Origin: Chara braunii
Lineage: Eukaryota; Streptophyta; Charophyceae; Charales; Characeae
DNA length: 37,908 bases
NCBI GenBank assembly: GCA_003427395.1
Contig: BFEA01000260.1
Coordinates: forward strand, 217,223-255,130
Direction of reading: 5' to 3'
The notes beneath the pieces are model-generated. The model saw nothing but the letters and a program-made list of their open reading frames with translations, was not told the origin of the DNA and made no database searches. Shown one piece after another: positions 31,440 to 37,908 of the stretch. Each line of letters opens with the position of its first letter. Positions within the stretch are counted from its first letter, which is position 1. The translations under genes and the position numbers were made by a program.

Positions 31440-31735
31440 CCAAGAGCCTAGCTCAGTGGGTACATCATTGAATTGTTGAAATACAAACCCGTGTTCAAAC
31501 CCATATGATGGAACTTGATGAGTAAAACGAAATATTTCTAAATTGCCGAGGGCCGGTCAGCCCGCCGGTGATATCCCAGGGCCACTGCCCTGCCATAGTC
31601 TTTCGGGACATCCGTTAAAATTGAAACGATGCAGAGAAAATTAGCCTGGTCCCTGCGGAAAGGACAGGGTATTCCCCTACTGAGGAATCTTACATAGGTA
31701 CGGGGCGAGTGCGTTTGACTTTAGTTTTTCCTAAA
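31440..31735 (+). mobile_element. tRNA-derived SINE (3' end uncertain)
   Basis: TAGCTCAGTGGG (31449-31460) matches the pol III A box TRGCNNAGYNGG. GTTCAAACC (31493-31501) matches the B box, 44 bp from A-box start to B-box start. The tRNA-related head is followed by a non-tRNA body containing CAGGGC-CACT-GCCCTG. A mature tRNA is unlikely because the arms do not pair well and no CCA-end acceptor is seen. It starts about 16 bp after the giant element. Target repeats and a 3' tail were not clear. Confidence 0.72.
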
Positions 31736-32359
31736 GGTGTTCGACCAACAAACAACACTATAAGACAACAAGGTCTGTAGTGGGGAGTTTCCGTTTTGAA
31801 GCCAGGGTAGCAGTCAATTTTGTTCAGGGGTACGCCTACAGGCTGCGCTAATCGGTCGAAGCGGAAGAAAAACAGCAGGGAGTTGACGAGGGAACGAGAA
31901 GCTGGACGCTCACCTTGAGCAATAGGCGGTGGCAGATGAGCTACGTATGGGGATGGTGTAGTAAGTAGGTGTCTCTCTCCATACTTTGGCGAAGAGTGTA
32001 GTCACGGTGAGCAGTGGGCGAACGGGCGGTGATGGGTACGGAAAAGGCAGGATGAATCTGTCCGCCTTCTAGCGGAAGGTTCATTCCGGTGTTGCTCATC
32101 CTAACGATGAATGTAGCGTGAGTCCAGCCACGGAGTTGGAGACTTACCTGTTGGCCTGTGCATTGCTCATCCTATCGATAGGAGTAGCCTTTCTCAGTCC
32201 CTCTACATGCACGATTGAGTTAGCAATGAAGGATAAAAAGGAGGTCGAGCTACGATGTCAAACTGTGTGGTAACCGAGCATAGGAATTGGCGGTGCATCG
32301 CCACAAGTTCTAGCAACAGATCTCTTCTTCGACAACACGCGTATCATGGGGCAAGTCGT
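31736..32359. other. Anonymous sequence, no gene
   Basis: No recognised frame. Two related short words (GTTGCTCATCCTA and ATTGCTCATCCTA) occur at about 32091 and 32162. Confidence 0.5.
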
Positions 32360-32411
32360 TGTCGGGACCGGTGGGTCCCGAATAACACCCCGCCACTCGA
32401 GAGTCTATATA
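32360..32411 (+). promoter_or_regulatory. Possible LTR start with hairpin and TATA-like box
   Basis: TGTCGGG at 32360 is followed by the hairpin CGGGACC/GGTCCCG (32363-32380, 4-nt loop), then TATATATA at 32404-32411. It resembles the left ends at 2061, 5704 and 27150. No partner end or target duplication was found, so this may be an element fragment. Confidence 0.4.
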
Positions 32412-32935
32412 TAGCCAAATTATGCACGACAAAGAAATTTGGAGTAAGGAGGCAAGAGAGTGAAAAAACAAAGGACTAGGCCGTCGGAAGGAATGATGTC
32501 CTGGGTTGAGAACCGCAAGGGGAAAAAACCAGCGATGGCAAACAAGTAAGAGTGAGGACATGGGCACGTAGGAACGTAGCATGAGGCCAGGAGGGCCATT
32601 GAGATTCAACATGACAAAGGCCAAGGGACCATTAACCTTGACAAATACGGCACGGTGAACAGCAAGAGAATAGGGAAGCCTAGAAGTGGACGATCTCGAC
32701 AGCCGTGGGACGCTACAAGATAAGGGTCCAACATAGGGGCCACCTACGACAATTAACGGGAACCTCGGATTGGATGTCCCGCGGCCAGGGAAACCGGTGC
32801 GCGCAAGGCCTAAGAAAGATAAGGGAAAGGGATCGCCATGGGGCTGTAGATGCCCAAAGAACGTGAGACACCTTGAGGAAATGCACAAGGGACCATGCAA
32901 GACTAAGTAAAAATAATGGTATCCGGGACAAAATA
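32412..32935. other. Anonymous purine-rich sequence, no gene
   Basis: The minus-strand frame 32310-32948 (212 codons) is long but has no recognisable domain, and it runs into the 26-bp repeats. I regard it as non-coding, with low certainty. Confidence 0.45.
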
Positions 32936-33200
32936 TGTCGGGGACCACCGACGGGATTAAGTGTCGGGGGCCACCGGCGAGATAATATTTCGGGGACCAC
33001 CGGCGGGACTAACTGCCGGGGACCGCCGGTGGGACAAAGTGTCGGGGACCACCGGCGGGACAATATGTCGGGGACCACCGGCGAGACTAAATGTCGGGGA
33101 TCACCGGTGGGACAACATGTTGGGGACCACCGGCGGGACTAAGTGCCGGGGACCACCGGCGGGACAAAGTGTCGAGGACCACCGACGGAATAAGTGGCGG
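32936..33200. repeat. 26-bp minisatellite (about 10 units)
   Basis: Units of GTCGGGGACCACCGGCGGGA plus a short A-rich end occur at 26-bp steps from 32938 (32964, 32990, 33016, 33042, 33068, 33094, 33120, 33146, 33172). Variants alternate GACTAA and GACAA after the core. As 26 is not a multiple of three, the open frames rotate through the unit and are not genes. Confidence 0.95.
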
Positions 33201-33394
33201 GGACATGAGAAGGTCCTAAGAGAAACGATGGAGCGGCATGAGGAAAAAACAATTAAGACAAGATGCACCGTCAAGATCGAGATTTTGACGACGAAAAATA
33301 TTAGCACCGCTAGTGCAAGCACTAGCAGTAGCAAACGAGAAGGCCAAAAGGGAAAAAAAAAGTAAAGAAACATGAAGTGGGAGGCATGGGAGCA

Positions 33395-34816
33395 ATCCGA
33401 AAAATCTCGGATCAGCCTCCCTCAAGAAAATGGAGTCAAAAGAGACTCTGTGTAAAAAATAGGCCTCCGGGAAAAAATCGGAGTAGGAGGGGCTACTGTG
33501 GGAGATAAATGAAGGAAAAAAGAAGCTCCCATGGGCATGAGGGAACCATTATTGCAGTCCGAGATGTAACGGACTTCACCATGGGCATAAGGAGGGCCAA
33601 AACTAAGAGGAAGGGCCTAGAAAAGGGCCTTAATGACCACTTGACACTTCACATGTTAGAAAAAAGAAAGAAAAAAAAAAGAAAAATACGGGAGAATGAG
33701 ACAAAAAGAGTGAGAGGGAGTGAGTGAGTTGGTCGTCCGTAGGGAATGCCACAAGTAGGGCTTGGCAAGTCCTTACTGTCCAAGAAAGGAGGAAAAAAAA
33801 AGAAAAGAAAAGAGAAAAGAAAAAGAACGAGAAAAAATCCTTAACGATAAAAAACGGTCATTTGGGATTGCAAAGGACCTTGATTTTCTTTTGATTTTGT
33901 AGAGAAAATCAAGAAAAATCAAGGCCCATGCAACCGAAATACAACGGATTACATGGGGGAGGAGAAACACATTTTCTAGGTGCATCCAGAACCAAAATTG
34001 AGCCCGGATGCACTTGAAAGTTGACCGTTTTTTTTTTTTTTTTCAATTGAGGGCTAGTTATGAAGCATTGGGGCTAGGAAGTTCACCCCTATTGCAGTCC
34101 GAGTTACAACGGATGCATGGGGAAGGGAAAAATACATGTTTAGGTGCATCCGGAGCCAATATTGAGCCCGGATGCACTTGAGAATTGAGCATTTCATTTT
34201 CTTTCAATATGGGGCAAGTTGTGGGGTTGTGGGACTAGGAAAAGGGTCATAATTGCAGTTCGAGAAATATCGGACTGCATAAGGATGCCTAGGCTAGAAG
34301 AAAATGAGCCACAACAAGCCAAAAAAACTAAAAAAAAATGATTTCGGCATGGGGCAAATAAAGACGGTAGACGACAACCGTAAGATGAGATCCCGCGATC
34401 AAGAATAATCGGCCCACGTGGGGCACCTAAGGGAGGAGTATTGGAACCACCAAGGGCAAGGAAGTCCCAAGATAAAAATGAAACATCATCCGGGACGTTG
34501 CCGGGGACTAAGTAGACCTAAATAAAAATAGTCGAAAAAATGGGACACGCACCGACGGGACTACCGACGGGACAAAGAAATGAAACTAGTACGGGGAGAG
34601 TGGCGGTAACTTGAGTTGTCCCAAGGTAACCTTGAGCCAACATGAGGAATGAACACGCAAAGCAAGCAGCACCGTCAAGATCAACATCTAGACGGTGGAA
34701 AATATTAACACCACTAATGCAAACACTAGTGGGATCAAGTGGGAGAGCCATGGGAGAAAATAAAACAAAATAATGGTGTTGGAAGGGCTGCCCAGCAGTC
34801 CGAGATATTTCGGACT
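33395..34816. repeat. Dispersed TCCGA/TCGGA hairpin motif
   Basis: Copies: 33395-33412 (ATCCGA/TCGGAT), 33556-33575 (AGTCCG/CGGACT), 34098-34113 (TCCG/CGGA), 34255-34278 (9-bp stem with one G-T) and 34797-34816 (AGTCCGA/TCGGACT). A weaker one is near 34957. Most are preceded by ATTGCAG. Loops are 6-8 nt. Confidence 0.78.
33878..33924. repeat. Near-perfect 20-bp inverted repeat
   Basis: The arm CCTTGATTTTCTTTTGATTT at 33878 pairs with AAATCAAGAAAAATCAAGG ending at 33924, with one base indel and a loop of about 6 nt. Confidence 0.8.
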
Positions 34817-35220
34817 AGCTAGGCATAAGAAAATAGAGCCTCAATGAGCTCAGCGTGGAAAAAAGGTTGTCCAAAGAAAATCGGAGCAAAGGGGGCTCAA
34901 AATAGAGACTAACGGAGACAAAATGGAGCCCCCTAGGAGCATGGGGGTACCATTATTGTAATCCGAGATATAACGGCCAACTGTTGAGTTTGAATCTGGT
35001 CATGGATGAGGATCCATGACCTAGAAAAAGACTCAACAACTATTTGACACTTGTCACATCAAAAATAAAATAAAAGAAAAGAAAGAAAGAGAGAAAATTG
35101 CGGGAGAATGAGACAAAAGGGGGAAAAAGGGTGGAGGAGAATATGCCGGCCTATTGGGACCTGCAGAGTAGGAACTGGCAGGTCCCTACTGTGACCTCAC
35201 CCCTCCTAGAATTGAGGAGG

Positions 35221-35737
35221 GCAATCCGGATTGCAGAGATATGACCCTTGGGGCCATATCTTCACAAAATCTGAATTAAAAAGATAAAAATAAGAGAAAA
35301 TGCAAAAGTGAGGTGACCGTTCTTTTTTGGACCATAGATCTGAGATCAGATCTCATGCTGGAGAGGAACTAGCCGTTTTTTGTGGGCCAGCTCAAAACGA
35401 CCAGCTTCGGAATGAGTTGGCAACCCAAAATGGAAAGAAACAAAAGAGGGAAAAAAACGACAACGTGCATTTTGCCCAAAAAGAGAGTCAGATGCACCAA
35501 AAATTGAAAAAGTGAGCTTAGGGGCTCAAATCTGAAGCAAGGGCTACTTGGGGGTGACATGGAATATTGTTGGTCTTGGATCTCAGCCAGATCCAAGGCT
35601 GAAAAGACACCGAGGCATGAAGAAATACCTCGGCCTACCAAAAATGAGGTATAAACTAAGAAAATCGAGAAAAAGACCCTCTAGGCCTTTTTCTCTCAAG
35701 TGAGGCTGCCCCCCTTGGGCATTGGGACCCAAGGGGG
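35221..35737. repeat. Cluster of palindromes and hairpins in the right flank
   Basis: Perfect palindrome GCAATCCGGATTGC (35221-35234). Hairpin GATATGACCC/GGGCCATATC at about 35238-35261 with one mismatch. AGATCTGA/TCAGATCT at 35336-35353. CTTGGATC/GATCCAAG at 35575-35597. CCCCCTTGGG/CCCAAGGGGG at 35710-35737 (8-nt loop). The layout resembles the hairpin cluster upstream of the TATA-like box in the nested insertion. Confidence 0.8.
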
Positions 35738-36405
35738 CAACATTTTCAAGATGAAAAGGAGGGTGAAGGAGGCCAAGAGACAATCCAAGTTGGTATCAAA
35801 CACTCGGACTGCATGTACTTGGCCAAAATAAGGCCCGGGTACCTCCGGAAGGGCCTAGTGGTGAAATTTTGCCTTGGGGGTACCGCGGTTCACCTCAAGG
35901 CACATGGGGAGACCCATGGGCTGGCCGGAGTGCTGGTTTCAGCCTACATAAGCTGAGGATTTAGTCCGCCACACTCACAATTGCATGAAGAGTGCCCATG
36001 CTGCCCAAGTGAGCTCATATGAACACTCTTTCACTTGGAGAGAGGAGAGGGGAAACCCTGCTAGTTTGGAAGCTTAGAGGAGACTGTGATCTAGTGGAAG
36101 GAGCTCTAGAGGTTAGTGGTAGTGAGGCTGGCCTAGGGAGGTGATCCGCCATAGCCCCCAGACTGTGAGGAAGGGAGAGAGGCTAAAGAGAGTCTCGTTA
36201 GCCCTCCTAGAGGGGAGGACTCCATACCCATAGTGGGAGAAACTTGCCATAGCTTGGGTGAGGTTGAGAGAGGAGGCAAAGAGGGCTTGGGGAAGAAGAG
36301 AGTCATAACCAAGGTAATTCTTGTGCAAAGAAGGGAGAAGACTTCATCAAGGTTGGTGCTCCATCTCCAAGACATCAATGAGGTGAGTGGAAATGAGGAG
36401 ATTAT
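35738..36405. other. Anonymous sequence, no gene
   Basis: A TATA-like CTACATAAGC lies near 35945. The rest is rich in GAGG words, with only short frames and no recognised domain. It could be leader or LTR sequence of another element. Confidence 0.45.
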
Positions 36406-36407
36406 CC

Positions 36408-36575
36408 TCCTTCTTCTTCTTCTTCTTCTTCTTTTTTTTCTCATTCTTCTTCTTCCTCCCTTATCCTCTTTCTCCCCCTCCTCTCCTTTATCTTCTTCTT
36501 CTCCCTCTTCTCCTTCTCCTTCATCTTTCTCCCTTTCACCTCCCCACTCTCTTCTTCTCTCCCTCCCTCCATGGG
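36408..36575. repeat. (CTT)n and TC-rich pyrimidine tract
   Basis: A CTT run (about 36411-36432) passes into a long C/T-only stretch. F/L/S-rich frames on the + strand and E/K/R-rich frames on the other strand are artefacts of this composition. Confidence 0.92.
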
Positions 36576-36629
36576 AACTTTCCTAAGCTTAGAGTAGATG
36601 GTAGGAAGTCTTCTCACTAGTAATGATTT

Positions 36630-37240
36630 CTCCATGGCCTCATTCTTCACTCCCATGAGAACCGTCACTTCTCCCCTTGTGATTTCATGCATTTGAGTGA
36701 GTTGTACTCCTTCTTCTCCCCCTTTCTCTCCACTTCTTCACTTAGGAGCAAATCGCAACTCTTGTATGTGCTTTCTCTAATGTTTAGATGAAGATACTCT
36801 CTTGTTTAGTCTATTTCTTCACTCTCATGTGAAGCGTTACTTCTCCCCTTGTGATTTCATGCATTTGAGCGAGTTCTACTCACTTTTCTCTCCCTTTCTT
36901 TCCACTTCTTCACTTAGGAGCAAATCACAACTCTTGTATGCGCTTTTTGTAGTATTTAGATGAAGATACTCACTTGTTTAGTCCTTTTCTTCACTCTCAT
37001 GTGAAGCGCTACTTCTCCCCTTAAGATTTCATGCATTTGACTGAGTTGTACTCACTTTTCTCTCCCTTCCTCTTCACTTCTTCACTTGGGAATAAATCGC
37101 AACTCTTGTATGTGCTTTCTCTAGTGTTTAGATGATGATTATCTCTTGTTTTATCCATTTCTTCGCTCCCATGTGAATCGTCACGTCTCCCATTGTGATT
37201 CTTGGTTGCATCCATGAGCCTCAGACATGTGTTTGAGCAA
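36630..37240. repeat. 172-bp tandem repeat (about 3.5 units)
   Basis: CTTCTCCCCTTGTGATTTCA-type landmarks occur at about 36669, 36841, 37013 and, more diverged, 37194. Units share CATGCATTTGAG, CACTTCTTCACTTAGGAGCA and CAACTCTTGTATG. No coding. Confidence 0.92.
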
Positions 37241-37908
37241 GTCTCACTCACGTGTATGACTCATCTCTCATTAGGTAGTGTTCCGAATCACACTTGGTTG
37301 TTCTTCTACTCATGTGTATATGCTTTCACTAGTTCAACCTTCACTTTGTCAAGTTCATCCATGTGGTAGTGTTCTGTTTCACACTTGGCCGATCTTCTAC
37401 TCATGTGTATGTGTTCTCACTAGTTCTACCTTCACTTTGTCAAGTTCACGCCTTTGGTAGTATTCCGATTTACATTTGGTTGTTCTCCTTCCCATGTGCA
37501 TGTGCTTTCACTAGTTCAACCTTCACTTTGTCAAGTTCATGCATGTGGTAGTGTTTCGTTTCATGCTTGGCTGTTTTTCTACTCATGTGAATGTGTTCTC
37601 ACTAGTTCTATCTTCACTTTGTCAAGTTCGTGCATTTGGTAGTGTTCTTATTCATACTTGGTTGTTCTTCTACTCATATGCATATACTTTCACTAGTTCA
37701 ACCTTCACTTTGTCAAGTTCATGCATGTGGTAGTGTTCCGTTTCACACTTGGCTGATCTTCTACTCATGTGTATGTGTTCTCACCAGTTTTCTACCTTCA
37801 CTTTGTCAAGTTCATGCATGTGGTAGTGTTCCGTTTCACACTTGGCTGTTCTTCAACTCATGTGAATGTGTTCTCACTAGTTCTACCTTCACTTTGTCAA
37901 GTTTATGC
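37240..37908. repeat. 91-bp tandem repeat with alternating unit types
   Basis: The landmark CAAGTTCA (or its variant) is at 37350, 37441, 37532, 37623, 37714, 37807 and 37898: steps of 91 with one of 93. Units alternate between type A (CTTTCACTAGTTCAACC) and type B (TTCTCACTAGTTCTACC), giving a 182-bp dimer. The last two units are both B. The array continues beyond the window. The series of 60-64-codon frames is a repeat artefact. Confidence 0.95.

Larger units (their letters stand above)
33240..35200. repeat. Diverged direct duplication with about 1.4 kb spacing
   Basis: Blocks in 33240-33790 recur in 34650-35200 in the same order. Examples are GCACCGTCAAGATC at about 33263 and 34670, CATTATTG(C/T)A(G/A)TCCGAGAT at about 33547 and 34949, GGGAGAATGAGACAAAA at about 33690 and 35103, and GGCA(A/G)GTCC(T/C)TACTGT at about 33763 and 35178. 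A smaller pair (GGTGCATCC..GAGCCCGGATGCACTTGA) lies at about 33978 and 34142. No gene is seen; frames are short and A-rich. Confidence 0.8.

Noticed and set aside
31440-31510. Functional tRNA gene
   Set aside because: A and B boxes are present, but stems do not form a convincing cloverleaf and the sequence continues into a SINE-like body.
32310-32948. 212-codon minus-strand frame
   Set aside because: No domain recognised. The frame enters the 26-bp minisatellite and the base composition matches surrounding non-coding sequence.
36233-36692. Leu/Ser/Phe-rich or Glu/Lys-rich frames
   Set aside because: Artefacts of the CTT/TC tract.

Overview
This window looks like eukaryotic repeat-rich DNA, most likely from a green plant or charophyte-type alga. 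The evidence is a tRNA primer-binding site of the TGGCGCCGTTG type known from plant Ty3/gypsy (Ogre/Tat-like) elements, a tRNA-derived SINE, LTRs several kb long and abundant microsatellites. I cannot name the species. I found no intact host gene, rRNA gene, tRNA gene or CRISPR array.

The core is one very large, decayed Ty3/gypsy LTR retrotransposon on the + strand (2061-31421). It has a 5' LTR (2061-11517), a PBS (11522-11539), a leader of about 4.4 kb and a set of unrecognised, partly duplicated ORFs upstream of gag (15960-19889). These are followed by gag with a 715-bp internal duplication and two CCHC knuckles (about 20089-22665), then retropepsin, reverse transcriptase, RNase H and DD35E integrase remnants (22784-27099), and a 3' LTR (27150-31421, 4272 bp). 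All coding parts carry stops and frameshifts. The flanks match as CCGG/ACCGG, consistent with a target-site duplication.

The 5' LTR is interrupted by a second insertion (5704-10798, 5095 bp) that has no gag/pol and is also flanked by ACCGG/CCGG. It resembles a solo LTR of another giant-LTR element. It contains a 30-bp perfect inverted repeat, a cluster of strong hairpins, two TATA-like boxes and a 54-bp tandem repeat. The 3' LTR lacks it, so it acts as an empty-site control that fixes the boundaries. Without it the host element is about 24.3 kb and its 5' LTR about 4.36 kb.

To the left (1-2060) lie a TC/TG microsatellite and anonymous sequence with one strong hairpin. To the right (31426-37908) lie a tRNA-like SINE, a possible further LTR start at 32360, a 26-bp minisatellite, a diverged 1.4-kb duplication with a recurrent TCCGA/TCGGA hairpin motif, a CTT/TC tract, a 172-bp tandem array and a 91-bp array that alternates two unit types and runs off the window.

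The most unusual signals are the upstream ORF family, the shared TGTCGG-plus-hairpin left ends, and the hairpin-bearing tandem repeats inside two different giant LTRs. The retropepsin, RT, RNase H, integrase and PBS calls rest on recognisable motifs. The ORF1 function and the right-flank element are inference.
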